Positions 16,076-25,008 of a stretch of DNA of 33,101 nucleotides are shown here, in pieces. Source of the stretch: an uncultured Bacteroidota bacterium (GTDB taxonomy: Bacteria; Bacteroidota; Bacteroidia; Flavobacteriales; Flavobacteriaceae); contig CACNDW010000013.1 of the NCBI GenBank assembly GCA_902619315.1, forward strand, positions 1-33,101. Direction: 5' to 3'. The translations under genes and the position numbers were made by a program. The notes under the pieces are model-generated. The model was not told the DNA's origin, searched no databases, and saw nothing but the letters and a program-made list of their open reading frames with translations. The first letter of the stretch is position 1. Every line of letters begins with the position of its first letter.

Positions 16076-17331
16076 TTCACTCTGATGATTTCGTAGATTT
16101 CTGTGGTAAATCGATTTGAAAGATGCTCTTGTTTCATTTTCCAGGTTTGTTTTAAATCCTGACTGGCCAGTTTCATTCGGTGTGGTCCATAACGGCGGTG
16201 AATTTTGTCTATGGTTTGCATCAGTGCCGTGTGTTTTGACGTATCTTGTTCGAACAAGGTAATTTGTCTCGAAGCTGAAGGTTTCAGTCCCAACAGTATC
16301 ACCCCTGCTTTTTTGTATTCAATTCCCGGTTTGAAAATACTCCTCAACCCCATCAATGCGTAACGATTCAACACAAAGTTGGAGTCTGTGGCATGGGGCA
16401 GGGTTAGTGTACAACCATTGCGGTATTGTGCGGCATTGGGATCAAAGGGATTGCTTCTCACAAAGACATGGAGAGCAGTAGCACAGCTTTTTTGCTTTCG
16501 TAGTTTTTCAGCTCCTAGGAGTGTATATGTGGTAATGCGCTCTTCAAGATTACTATATATAGTGAGTATATCTTTAAAACTTCGCGTAACAGCAATGGAT
16601 TTCTTTGCTGGTGTTACTTCTTCCAATTGCGTGCAGGGAACACCTTCCAGATCTCTTTTCAATCGCAGTCCCAGTATACTCATTTGTTTTTTGACCCATT
16701 CGTCGGGCAAATTCACAAAATCCAAGGCGGTTGTTACGCCTATGGCCTGGAGTCTTTTGGCGTGTTGCCTGCCAACGCCCCAAATATCTTCTACGGGAGT
16801 CCACTTCAGTGCTTTCAGTCGTTTTTTGTCACTGTCTATACAGTAAACTCCCTGGGTTCTTTCGTCAAATTTTTTGGCAATTTTATTGGCGATTTTGGCC
16901 AAGGCTTTAGAAGGGGCCAGCCCTACCGAAATAGGGATTCCAGTCCAACGCATTACTTGTTTACGCATTTTTAAACCAGTTGTACGGAGATCAAAATAAT
17001 CAAAGCCTTCGAACTTTAAAAAGGCTTCGTCTATGCTGTAAATTTCGATATTGGGGGTGTAGGTTTCCAAGATTTTCATTACCCGATGGCTCATGTCTCC
17101 ATAAAGGGGATAGTTGGAAGAAAAAACTTTGATGTTGTGCTTTTTGAATTTGTTCCGAAATTTAAAGGCAGGAGCTCCCATAGGAATTCCCAGGGCTTTG
17201 GCTTCATTGCTCCTGGCAATCACACAACCGTCATTATTGGAAAGAATAACCACTGCCTTACCCTCATACTGAGGTTGGAAAACTCGTTCGCAAGAAGCGT
17301 AAAAATTATTACAATCAATTAAAGCAAACAT
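16072..17331 (-). CDS. umuC: UmuC-like Y-family DNA polymerase V catalytic subunit
   Basis: I chose the ATG at 17331, giving 419 residues that begin MFALIDCNNFYASCERVF; the frame stays open 36 bases further up to another ATG (17367), but that adds no conserved sequence. With this start, the catalytic acids are D6, D101 and E102 (IYSIDEAF), the same numbers as in E. coli UmuC. Other signs are SNNDGCVIARSNEAKALGI, the helix-hairpin-helix region WGVGRQHAKRLQAIG and the little-finger domain. It performs error-prone lesion bypass. It is the first gene of the umuC-umuD pair. Possible control by a LexA-type repressor is expected, but no site with a recognisable consensus was found. Confidence 0.95.
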   Translation of the reverse strand: MFALIDCNNFYASCERVFQPQYEGKAVVILSNNDGCVIARSNEAKALGIPMGAPAFKFRNKFKKHNIKVFSSNYPLYGDMSHRVMKILETYTPNIEIYSIDEAFLKFEGFDYFDLRTTGLKMRKQVMRWTGIPISVGLAPSKALAKIANKIAKKFDERTQGVYCIDSDKKRLKALKWTPVEDIWGVGRQHAKRLQAIGVTTALDFVNLPDEWVKKQMSILGLRLKRDLEGVPCTQLEEVTPAKKSIAVTRSFKDILTIYSNLEERITTYTLLGAEKLRKQKSCATALHVFVRSNPFDPNAAQYRNGCTLTLPHATDSNFVLNRYALMGLRSIFKPGIEYKKAGVILLGLKPSASRQITLFEQDTSKHTALMQTIDKIHRRYGPHRMKLASQDLKQTWKMKQEHLSNRFTTEIYEIIRVK

Positions 17332-17420
17332 GTATAAAATCAAATTTTGAAAGGGATGGCTGTACAAACAACCTTGATTTTTAAACTAAAAACAACACCG
17401 TCATCGACACCGATCCAACA

Positions 17421-17428
17421 CAAATTTA
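17421..17428 (-). promoter_or_regulatory. Possible -7 element for umuC-umuD
   Basis: On the minus strand this reads TAAATTTG, a match to TAnnTTTG, about 90 bases upstream of the umuC ATG. The -33 match is not convincing and the AT-rich setting makes chance matches likely. Confidence 0.35.
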
Positions 17429-17481
17429 ATAAGAATTGGATTGTTTTACAGACAAAATCGAACCTCTTTGGGCAAAAATTG

Positions 17482-17489
17482 TAATTTTG
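17482..17489 (+). promoter_or_regulatory. Possible -7 element for sucA-sucB
   Basis: TAATTTTG fits TAnnTTTG and lies 28 bases ahead of the sucA ATG. No good TTG was found at 19 bases upstream, so the -33 half is weak. Confidence 0.45.
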
Positions 17490-17517
17490 TTTTAAGGATT
17501 AGTGGTAATATTATTTA

Positions 17518-20295
17518 ATGGACAAATATTCATTTTTAAATTCGGCTCACACCGCCTATTTTGCTGAATTATACGACCAATACCTACAAAATCCGGATGC
17601 TGTAGAACCTAGCTGGAGAGCATTCTTTCAGGGTTTTGATTTTGGGATGGAGCACGGGGAGTGGTCTGCAGAGGTTGCAGAGGTGGAAGTACCCGAGTCG
17701 GTCAAAAAAGAATTTCAGGTGGTAAAGCTAATTGAGGGTTACCGCACTCGTGGTCACCTATTTACCAAAACCAATCCCGTTCGTAATAGAAGAACTTACA
17801 GTCCCAATTTGGAGGTAGAAAACTTTGGATTATCCCAAGGCGATTTATCTACTGTATTCAATGCCGGATCTATTGTAGGTATAGGACCCAGCACATTGTC
17901 CGCCATCATAGAACATCTGCAAAGTACCTACTGTGATTCTATCGGTGTTGAATACATGTATGTCAGGAATGTGGAGAAAAAAGATTGGATTAAGGATCGA
18001 TTACACCAAAATCAAAATCATCCGGATTTTAGTCCGGAGCAAAAAAAAGACATACTTAACAAATTAAATCAAGCCGTTAGCTTCGAAAATTTTCTACATA
18101 CCAAATACGTGGGACAAAAACGATTTTCCTTGGAAGGAGGAGAGTCGGTTATTCCAGCATTAGATGCTCTTGTCATGGCCGCCGACGCCAAAGGAGTTGA
18201 GGAGTTTATTATGGGTATGGCCCATAGAGGAAGACTCAATACCTTAACCAATATATTCGGAAAATCCCCAAAAGATATTTTTAGCGAGTTTGATGGAAAA
18301 GACTACGATGAGGTGGTCTTTGATGGAGATGTTAAGTATCATATGGGTTGGACTGCAAAGATTGACCCCAACAATGACGGAAGGAAGATCAATATCAATT
18401 TAGCACCCAACCCCTCCCATTTAGAAACAGTAGGGGCGGTGGTAGAGGGAATTACGCGGGCTAAACTTGATAATAAATTCAATGGTGACACCTCAAAAGT
18501 TTTACCCATTATCGTTCATGGGGATGCCGCTATTGCAGGACAAGGGATTGCCTACGAAATTATACAAATGGCCAGATTGAAAGGTTATTCCACCGGAGGA
18601 ACCATTCATATAGTGATCAATAATCAAATAGGGTTTACCACCAATTATCTCGATGCCCGATCAAGTACCTACTGTACCGATGTGGGAAAAGTTACTTTAT
18701 CACCCGTTATGCATGTCAATGCCGATGATGTTGAAGCTGTTGTACACTCCGTGCTTTTTGCACTGGACTATAGGATGCATTTCAATGCAGATGTTTTTAT
18801 CGATCTGTTGGGATACCGAAAATATGGACATAACGAAGGTGATGAGCCAAGATTTACCCAACCCAAGCTATACAAGATTATTGCGGCGCACAAAAATCCA
18901 AGAGATATCTATGCTGAAAAATTGATTTCTCAGGGCATCATCGATGCCAATTATGTTAAAAAGCAAGAGGAGGATTACAAATCCAAGTTGGAGCAAAATC
19001 TCCAAGTATCACGTACCGAGGAAACCACTGTAATTACTCCATTTATGGAAGACGAATGGACAGGTTATGAGAGAGTAGATGAAAAAGGAATGCATCCTGA
19101 GCTGTCAACAGCTATCGATTTGGAAGTACTTACTACAGTAGCCAAAACCATTACTAATGTTCCTCCGGATAAGAAGTTTTTAAGAAAAATTGAGCGTCTG
19201 ATTGCAGAGCGAAACAAAATGTTTTTCAAAACTGATAAGCTGGATTGGGCCATGGGCGAATTACTTGCCTATGGTACGCTTCTTCTTGAGGGTTACAATG
19301 TCAGACTCTCCGGTCAAGATGTTGAAAGAGGAACTTTCTCTCATAGACATGCTGTGCTCAAGGCAGAATCTTCTGAGGAAGAAGTCATCTTACTCAACCT
19401 TATTGACCCAGAAAACCAGGGAAAATTTAATGTTTTCAATTCCTTTCTTTCAGAATACGGTGTTTTAGGATTCGATTATGGTTATGCAATGGCCAGCCCA
19501 AACTGTCTAACAATTTGGGAGGCGCAATTCGGAGATTTTTCCAATGGTGCCCAGATCATGATTGACCAATACATTTCTGCAGCAGAGGACAAGTGGAAAA
19601 CTCAAAATGGGATCGTAATGCTTTTGCCTCATGGCTATGAAGGACAAGGTGCTGAACACTCCTCGGCTCGAATGGAGCGATATTTACAATTGTGTGCCAA
19701 AGACAATATGTTTGTCGCCAATTGTACCACTCCCGCCAACTTTTTTCATTTACTGAGAAGACAAATGAAGGTTAATTTTAGAAAGCCTTTGATTGTGTTT
19801 ACTCCCAAAAGCTTATTGCGTCATCCCAGGGCTGTTTCCAGAGTTGAAGAGCTGACATCTGGAGCCTTTAAAAGTGTAATATCCGACAATGAGGTGACAG
19901 AAAAACAAGTCAAAACACTTATTTTTTGTTGTGGGAAATTCTATTATGATTTGATCGATGCCAGATCGAATAAAGATAGAATGGACGTGGCCATTGTCAG
20001 GCTGGAACAATTATTTCCATTGCCCCACGAGGAAATTCAATCCCAAATCCAGCGATATCCCAACTTACAGGATATAGTTTGGGCCCAAGAGGAACCCCGA
20101 AATATGGGAGCTTGGGGCTATTTGTTGCTCCATTTACCTGAAGCTCAACAAATGCGACCTGCTACCAGAAGGTATTATGGTTCCCCTGCGGCAGGAAGTT
20201 CCGTTAGATTTAAAAACAGACATCAACAAGTGATCGACTATGTTTTTGATCCTACGTTGGATAATTTTATTAGAAATAAAAGTAAATCGTCATAA
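17518..20295 (+). CDS. sucA: 2-oxoglutarate dehydrogenase E1 component
   Basis: This 925-residue thiamine-diphosphate enzyme opens with the E1o N-terminal stretch SFLNSAHTAYFAELYDQY, which docks on E2. The ThDP/Mg site is visible: HGDAAIAGQG (D336) and INNQIGFTTN. The substrate-binding MAHRGRLNTL motif and the C-terminal pyrimidine-binding part with LPHGYEGQGAEHSSARMER are also intact. It decarboxylates 2-oxoglutarate in the TCA cycle and transfers the succinyl group to the E2 lipoyl arm. sucB follows 3 bases after the stop. The start ATG at 17518 is the first in frame. Confidence 0.97.
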   Translation: MDKYSFLNSAHTAYFAELYDQYLQNPDAVEPSWRAFFQGFDFGMEHGEWSAEVAEVEVPESVKKEFQVVKLIEGYRTRGHLFTKTNPVRNRRTYSPNLEVENFGLSQGDLSTVFNAGSIVGIGPSTLSAIIEHLQSTYCDSIGVEYMYVRNVEKKDWIKDRLHQNQNHPDFSPEQKKDILNKLNQAVSFENFLHTKYVGQKRFSLEGGESVIPALDALVMAADAKGVEEFIMGMAHRGRLNTLTNIFGKSPKDIFSEFDGKDYDEVVFDGDVKYHMGWTAKIDPNNDGRKININLAPNPSHLETVGAVVEGITRAKLDNKFNGDTSKVLPIIVHGDAAIAGQGIAYEIIQMARLKGYSTGGTIHIVINNQIGFTTNYLDARSSTYCTDVGKVTLSPVMHVNADDVEAVVHSVLFALDYRMHFNADVFIDLLGYRKYGHNEGDEPRFTQPKLYKIIAAHKNPRDIYAEKLISQGIIDANYVKKQEEDYKSKLEQNLQVSRTEETTVITPFMEDEWTGYERVDEKGMHPELSTAIDLEVLTTVAKTITNVPPDKKFLRKIERLIAERNKMFFKTDKLDWAMGELLAYGTLLLEGYNVRLSGQDVERGTFSHRHAVLKAESSEEEVILLNLIDPENQGKFNVFNSFLSEYGVLGFDYGYAMASPNCLTIWEAQFGDFSNGAQIMIDQYISAAEDKWKTQNGIVMLLPHGYEGQGAEHSSARMERYLQLCAKDNMFVANCTTPANFFHLLRRQMKVNFRKPLIVFTPKSLLRHPRAVSRVEELTSGAFKSVISDNEVTEKQVKTLIFCCGKFYYDLIDARSNKDRMDVAIVRLEQLFPLPHEEIQSQIQRYPNLQDIVWAQEEPRNMGAWGYLLLHLPEAQQMRPATRRYYGSPAAGSSVRFKNRHQQVIDYVFDPTLDNFIRNKSKSS

Positions 20296-20298
20296 ACT

Positions 20299-21510
20299 AT
20301 GATTTTAGAGATGAAAGTTCCCTCACCTGGGGAGTCTATAACAGAGGTTGAAATTGCTCAATGGCTGGTTGCTGATGGCGACTATGTCGAGAAAGACCAA
20401 GCCATTGCAGAAGTTGATTCTGACAAGGCTACCCTAGATTTGCCTGCCGAAGTTAGTGGAACAATTACCCTCAAAGCAGAGGAAGGAGATGCTGTTGAGG
20501 TTGGTCAGGTGGTTTGTCTTATCAATACAGAGGGTAAACCCAAAATGGGACAAAGCACTCCCTCACTCGTGGAAGCACCTGCTGCTGAAGCTGCAGCTCC
20601 TCAGTCTGGTCCTGTCGCCAATCAAAATTATGCTGCTGGTACCCCTTCGCCTTCTGCTAAAAAAATCATTGCTGAGAAAGGAATGGACTTGGAAAGTATT
20701 TTAGGCACGGGAAAGAATGGAAGAATTACTAAGAAAGATGCCCTCGAGGCAGTACCTTCCATGGGTACAGTACCTGCAGGCAGTATAAGAGGGGAGGAAC
20801 GAGAGAAGCTTTCCATGTTGCGTAGAAAAGTAGCCGAGAGACTCGTTGCCGTTAAAAATGAAACTGCAATGTTGACCACTTTCAACGAGGCTGACATGGG
20901 TACTATTTTTGCTCTTAGAAAAAAGTACAAGGAAACTTTTGCTGAAAAGCATGAGGTAAACCTGGGATTCATGAGCTTTTTCACTAAAGCAGTAGTGAGA
21001 GCATTAAAAATGTATCCCGATGTTAATTCTATGATTGACGGAGATTATAAAATATCATACGATTACTGCGACATCAGTGTTGCTGTATCAGGTCCTAAAG
21101 GTTTGATGGTTCCTGTTTTGAGAGGTGCTGAAAATTTATCTTTTAGAGAAATCGAGCATGAAATCAAACGACTCGCTATTCGTGCTAGAGAAGGACAGAT
21201 CACGGTTGATGACATGACAGGTGGAACTTTTACCATCTCCAATGGAGGGGTTTTTGGTTCAATGTTGTCTACACCGATCATTAATCCACCCCAATCAGGT
21301 ATTTTAGGAATGCACAATATTATAGAACGTCCTGTAGCCATCAACGGCGAAGTGAAAATTCGTCCCATGATGTACCTAGCTTTGTCCTATGATCATCGTA
21401 TTATCGATGGTAAGGAGTCGGTAGGATTTTTAGTGGCAGTTAAAGAAGCGTTGGAAAGTCCTGAAGAATTCTTGATGGAAAATGACGTTAATAAGGCATT
21501 AGAATTATAA
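20299..21510 (+). CDS. sucB: 2-oxoglutarate dehydrogenase E2 component (dihydrolipoyl succinyltransferase)
   Basis: This 403-residue protein shows the full E2 layout. The lipoyl domain (1-76) has the modified lysine K43 in [12 protein letters not shown]. An Ala/Pro-rich linker precedes the peripheral-subunit-binding domain (about 115-150, [20 protein letters not shown]). The catalytic domain carries H366 and D370 in DHRIIDG. It passes the succinyl group to CoA. The E3 gene (lpd) is not in this window. Its stop codon shares the sequence TTATAA with the stop of the convergent protease gene. Confidence 0.97.
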   Translation: MILEMKVPSPGESITEVEIAQWLVADGDYVEKDQAIAEVDSDKATLDLPAEVSGTITLKAEEGDAVEVGQVVCLINTEGKPKMGQSTPSLVEAPAAEAAAPQSGPVANQNYAAGTPSPSAKKIIAEKGMDLESILGTGKNGRITKKDALEAVPSMGTVPAGSIRGEEREKLSMLRRKVAERLVAVKNETAMLTTFNEADMGTIFALRKKYKETFAEKHEVNLGFMSFFTKAVVRALKMYPDVNSMIDGDYKISYDYCDISVAVSGPKGLMVPVLRGAENLSFREIEHEIKRLAIRAREGQITVDDMTGGTFTISNGGVFGSMLSTPIINPPQSGILGMHNIIERPVAINGEVKIRPMMYLALSYDHRIIDGKESVGFLVAVKEALESPEEFLMENDVNKALEL

Positions 21511-21921
21511 GTTCAGTACTTTGTTTTTGTAATCAATAATGGCTTGATTTTTCTTTAGAAAATCAGCACCCAGGATTCCATTGATCGGTTTAACGTTTTC
21601 ATTCATCAAAGTTGCATTTATGTGTTGCATGTCTAACAAAACAAAGGCGTGTTTTCCTATAGCATGTCTTCCCAAAATCAAATCACATTGATGACCCATT
21701 ACAGCTTTGACTTTGTCTTTTCCAGCACCCGATGCCTCAAAAGGTTCTCCTTTTTCTTCTATGTTGAAGGTTTTTTTTTCGGCATGTGCAATGCAACTCG
21801 TGGACGCACCCGTATCAATCAGTAGCACTGCTTTGACACCATTGATTCGGGATTGGCAAATCAAATGTCTGGTTTTGGTCAATTTCAGTTTGATTCGCAA
21901 GGGAGGAATATTTTTAAACAA
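21505..21921 (-). CDS. Retropepsin-like aspartyl protease
   Basis: This protein of about 138 residues has a single retropepsin-like fold with the catalytic motif IDTGAS (D36), the [10 protein letters not shown] middle part and the GILGADFL closing motif of the family. A single active-site Asp per chain implies that it works as a dimer. There is no signal peptide. The longest open frame starts with TTG at 21921 and no in-frame ATG precedes the catalytic motif, because a stop lies 15 bases upstream. So a TTG start, here or at residue 8, is required. Substrates are unknown. It converges on sucB with a 6-base overlap. Confidence 0.8.
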   Translation of the reverse strand: MFKNIPPLRIKLKLTKTRHLICQSRINGVKAVLLIDTGASTSCIAHAEKKTFNIEEKGEPFEASGAGKDKVKAVMGHQCDLILGRHAIGKHAFVLLDMQHINATLMNENVKPINGILGADFLKKNQAIIDYKNKVLNL

Positions 21922-21972
21922 AGAGTAGAATTTTTACAAATGTAAAAAAACGAAACCTTAATTTTATGGCTA

Positions 21973-22740
21973 ATGAAACTTATTGACACCCATATCCATC
22001 TTTATTTAGAGGCTTTCGACCAAGATAGAGATCAAGTAATAAAAAAAGCTATTGAACTGGGGGTAGATCGTTTTTACCTCCCCGCTATCGACAGTTCATA
22101 TACAGAAAGGATGTTGGATTTGGAAAAAAAATACCCAAATCGAATTCGTTTGATGATGGGTTTACATCCTACACATGTTAAGGAAAATTATTTAGACGAA
22201 CTTAAACATGTTGAGAAATACCTTACAAAACATGATTTTGTTGCTGTAGGAGAGATCGGAATTGATCTATACTGGGATAAAACCTATTTAAAAAAACAAC
22301 AAGATGCCTTTAATCTCCAGATTCAATGGGCAAAAGATAAAGGATTGCCTATTGTTATTCATTGTCGTGATGCTTTTGATCAGGTTTTTGAGGTTTTGGA
22401 AGGCTATAGGGGGAATCATTTATCGGGGATTTTCCATTGTTTTACTGGAACTAAAGAACAAGCAGATAGGGCCATAAGTCTGAATCTAAAATTGGGTATT
22501 GGAGGAGTTATCACATTTAAGAATGGGAAAATCAATAGATTTTTAGATCAAATTCCCATCGATCACATCGTTTTGGAGACAGATGCCCCTTATTTGGCTC
22601 CTGTTCCTTATAGAGGTAAGCGTAATCAAAGTGAGTATCTAATTTATATTCTAAGAAAACTAGCGGAGATCCATCAAAGGAGTGAAAAGGATTTGGCTGA
22701 GATAACTTCTCAAAATGCACTTTCTGTTTTTAAAAGGTAA
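21973..22740 (+). CDS. tatD: TatD-family metal-dependent hydrolase (deoxyribonuclease-type)
   Basis: This 255-residue TIM-barrel metallohydrolase has all the ligands: H7 and H9 (DTHIHL), E94 (VGEIGID), a His in VIHCRDA, a His in IFHCFTG and an Asp in LETDAPYLAP. TatD enzymes remove nucleotides from single-stranded DNA ends with Mg2+ and may help repair oxidised DNA. The length is normal for the family. Its divergent neighbour is the aspartyl protease, 51 bases away. In related genomes I recall an asparaginase gene following tatD, but here a tRNA gene comes next. Confidence 0.93.
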   Translation: MKLIDTHIHLYLEAFDQDRDQVIKKAIELGVDRFYLPAIDSSYTERMLDLEKKYPNRIRLMMGLHPTHVKENYLDELKHVEKYLTKHDFVAVGEIGIDLYWDKTYLKKQQDAFNLQIQWAKDKGLPIVIHCRDAFDQVFEVLEGYRGNHLSGIFHCFTGTKEQADRAISLNLKLGIGGVITFKNGKINRFLDQIPIDHIVLETDAPYLAPVPYRGKRNQSEYLIYILRKLAEIHQRSEKDLAEITSQNALSVFKR

Positions 22741-22848
22741 AATATTTCCAGACTTAATTTGCTATAATCTGAAAGGGCTGATCTTTGTTAATAAAAAAAC
22801 TAAAAGCTTTTATTTTTTTTGTTAATTAGCATCGGTTTTAAAATTAAT

Positions 22849-22937
22849 AGAGAGGTGGCCGAGTGGTCGAAGGCGCACGCCTGGAAAGTGTGTATTCCGT
22901 TATCGCGGAATCGAGGGTTCGAATCCCTTCCTCTCTG
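22849..22937 (+). tRNA. tRNA-Ser (anticodon GGA)
   Basis: The cloverleaf is complete. A 7-bp acceptor stem (22849-22855 with 22930-22936) has discriminator G at 22937. The D-arm starts GCCGAGTGG. The anticodon stem CACGC/GTGTG encloses the loop CTGGAAA (anticodon at 22883-22885). A long class-II variable arm (TTCCG ... CGGAA) is followed by a T-arm with TTCGAAT. The 3' CCA is not encoded (GCAA follows), as is common in Bacteroidota. It reads UCC and UCU codons. Confidence 0.96.
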
Positions 22938-22989
22938 CAATAATACAACTGCAAGTAAATTTCATATCCGAGACTGAGAGTTGACTTTT

Positions 22990-23015
22990 ACCCTCCTCAA
23001 CGGGAGGGTTTTTTT
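22990..23015 (+). terminator. Terminator after tRNA-Ser
   Basis: Stem CCCTCC (22991-22996) with GGAGGG (23003-23008), plus one A-T pair, has a 6-base loop TCAACG and seven T (23009-23015). It is nearly the same as the hairpin at 24984-25008: same stem, loop differing in one base. Confidence 0.85.
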
Positions 23016-23225
23016 ATCCAATTTTGGGTTTAAAATCTTAATTATAAGCTCATTATTTTTAGCGCATCAAATGAATATTATTCAAAAAATAGTAAGCTAA
23101 ATTTCTAAATCATCATTGATGTAATGCAATTTTTACTTTAAAGTTAATTCTCTAAAAAATATTATTTAGAAATGTTCTAATTTGCTTTAGTCTATATAAA
23201 TTGTTATAACCATAAATTATATAAA

Positions 23226-23963
23226 ATGAAAAATAAAATATTATTAATCCTATTACTATCAATTACATATGTAACCGCTCAAGGTGAATTTTATGTTGGT
23301 TTACATTATTTTAAAGTAAAGTCTGAATATGCAAATCAATTTATAGAAGATGAAAAAAATTATTATTCCAAAATTCATAAAGCAAGAATTGACTCTGGAG
23401 ATAAAATAGCTTGGGACATGTGGAGATTGCAAAAAAATGATATGGATAGAAGTGAAACTATTTTTGTTTTCGCGCACCTTCAAGAAATTAACAAGCCATT
23501 AAGAATGGGTAATCCAAAAAAAATGTTCTCGGAATCTGAGCTTCAAATGGTTAGAAAAAACAGAAGAAAGATGGTTTTGGGTTCAAAATTTATTCAAACT
23601 GTATTTAAAGGTGGTTTTGTCCCCTCAAGCGGAACCCCACCTAAAATAGCAATTCTAAATTTTATTGACGCCAAAGCTGGAAAATGGTATGACCTAGAAA
23701 ACACACTAATAAATGAAATTTCACCATTAGTAAAGAAAAGTAATTACATAAAGAGCTGGGGGGTTCATAAAATAGTCTCTCCAAGTGAAGATGATAGTGA
23801 TTATATAATTGCATCTTTTTATAACTCTATGAATGACTACTATAGTAGGAGAATTAAAACGGCAAAACCAAATAAAAGCGGAATTGAAAGAATGGAAAAG
23901 CTAAGCTCAATGCGAGATTATGTAAGGCAAGAAGTTCTTGAATTGGTTTTGTCTGAGAGATAA
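23226..23963 (+). CDS. Secreted protein of unknown function, paralogue A, two internal H-G-W modules
   Basis: I do not recognise a named family for this 245-residue protein. It has a signal peptide (MKNKILLILLLSITYVTAQ, cut probably after TAQ or TA) and no lipobox, so it is periplasmic or secreted. Module 1 (about 22-125) shows VGLHYFKVK, then an E..., IHKA, G..., AW pattern and IFVFAHL. Module 2 (about 138-245) opens KIAILNFIDAK and has a similar layout (SWGVHKI, DYIIASFY), but has lost the His. The layout resembles dimeric alpha-beta-barrel (ferredoxin-like) repeats. The same pattern occurs twice in the next gene, so the two are paralogues. Base composition is AT-rich even for this window. 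Function is unknown. Confidence 0.75.
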   Translation: MKNKILLILLLSITYVTAQGEFYVGLHYFKVKSEYANQFIEDEKNYYSKIHKARIDSGDKIAWDMWRLQKNDMDRSETIFVFAHLQEINKPLRMGNPKKMFSESELQMVRKNRRKMVLGSKFIQTVFKGGFVPSSGTPPKIAILNFIDAKAGKWYDLENTLINEISPLVKKSNYIKSWGVHKIVSPSEDDSDYIIASFYNSMNDYYSRRIKTAKPNKSGIERMEKLSSMRDYVRQEVLELVLSER

Positions 23964-24025
23964 TTTTCACACAATCAAAAACAATGATTTATTTACAATC
24001 AAAAATTAAACACAAACTATTAAAA

Positions 24026-24826
24026 ATGAAAAAAATATTATATGTATTTATTACTTTTTTTGTCCTGAAAACGGGCTTCTCACAAATTGGAGTAATGGAG
24101 GAAATTACCTTAAAAGAAGGTGTTGAAAATGACTACCTTAAATTAGAGAAAATGTGGTCAAATGTGCATGAGAAAATACATGCTATGGGCAATAAAGCTG
24201 GATGGTTTTTATTTAAAGTTATACCTGCTGAGGAGGGAGTAAAATGGCCCCCAAATAGTAGTAATCCTTGGTGTGAATATATAATTTTTAATATCTACAC
24301 TGATAGTATTCAAATGAGTAAAGGCTGGGGAATTGGTTCCACTCGAAAGGAATCTCAGGCTTTTATTCGAAAGGCTAACTATAACAAAATGAAAAGTTCT
24401 GAGATTACAAGACTTTTAAAAATTGGTAATTTAAGAGAAAAAACAACTCGCTACACAATTGAAACAGTTGATGCAACTATAGACGTTGGCGAATTAAAAA
24501 TTGGTGATAAAGCTTTAATATTAGGTGTTGAGGAGCTTAATGAGGATTATGAAAATTTTGAAACCAAATGGTTTAAAACTCGTCACAATGAAAGTATTTT
24601 GAAAGGCCAAAGACTTGCATGGTATTTGAATCGAATTAACTCTAGAAGTGATAACGCATATCAGCCAGTTAGCCATATTATTTTTGAAAGGTTTAACCCA
24701 AATCCACCAAAAAATTTAACAAATCCTAAACCCTCTTTTGTGGATAAAATGATGACCAAGCACGGAATTGCTTCAAGAAAAATTCACGGTGGCTTAATTC
24801 TAGAATTAGTTGATTTTAAACAGTAA
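24026..24826 (+). CDS. Secreted protein of unknown function, paralogue B, two internal H-G-W modules
   Basis: The ATG at 24026 was chosen because it puts a signal peptide (MKKILYVFITFFVLKTGFSQ) at the N-terminus; the frame extends 42 bases upstream to another ATG without one. The protein has 266 residues. Module 1 contains LKLEKMWSNVHEKIHAMGNK then AGWFLFKV and YIIFNIY. Module 2 contains FETKWFKTRHNESILKGQ then RLAWYLNRI and HIIFERF. Both keep the E-x3-W/Y-x3-H-x6-G-x3-A/G-W pattern, with His and Trp as candidate ligand residues. Its spacing after paralogue A (62 bases, same strand) suggests co-transcription. It may be a heme-, aromatic- or polyketide-like ligand binder of the ABM/Dabb type, but this is only a fold-level guess. 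Confidence 0.75.
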   Translation: MKKILYVFITFFVLKTGFSQIGVMEEITLKEGVENDYLKLEKMWSNVHEKIHAMGNKAGWFLFKVIPAEEGVKWPPNSSNPWCEYIIFNIYTDSIQMSKGWGIGSTRKESQAFIRKANYNKMKSSEITRLLKIGNLREKTTRYTIETVDATIDVGELKIGDKALILGVEELNEDYENFETKWFKTRHNESILKGQRLAWYLNRINSRSDNAYQPVSHIIFERFNPNPPKNLTNPKPSFVDKMMTKHGIASRKIHGGLILELVDFKQ

Positions 24827-24983
24827 CAATTTATAAAATTAATACTTCTGAAATGAGGCTATCAACTAATCAGATCGGATACGGAAGCATTTACAAATTA
24901 ACTTGGTTTGGAGAGAAAATTTTAATCATTAATTACGATTACTAACTCGACACACGGCTATTCTTGCTAGGTTAATTTTTATT

Positions 24984-25008
24984 ACCCTCCTTAACGGGAG
25001 GGTTTTTT
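24984..25008. terminator. Shared bidirectional terminator hairpin
   Basis: Stem CCCTCC (24985-24990) and GGAGGG (24997-25002) with loop TTAACG is followed by six T (25003-25008). It ends the + strand paralogue transcript; it also lies just past the stop (25007-25009) of the minus-strand zinc-ribbon gene. In the minus direction the A-rich bases TTATT would give only a short T run. Confidence 0.8.

Noticed and set aside
16379..16846. 155-residue open frame on the + strand
   Set aside because: It lies wholly antisense to umuC, whose catalytic residues are intact; the product is Ser/Arg-rich with no family signature. It is a shadow frame.
18707..18715. TTATGCATG, a partial copy of the fad/etf palindrome
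   Set aside because: Only the left arm matches; it sits inside sucA and encodes conserved residues, so it is probably chance.
20628..20984. 118-residue open frame on the minus strand
   Set aside because: It is antisense to sucB over the linker and binding domain and has low-complexity Ser/Leu content; sucB is certain.
22849..25008. Possible att sites made by the two similar terminator hairpins
   Set aside because: The shared sequence is confined to the short hairpin plus T tract, a common terminator shape; flanking bases differ and no integrase gene is present.
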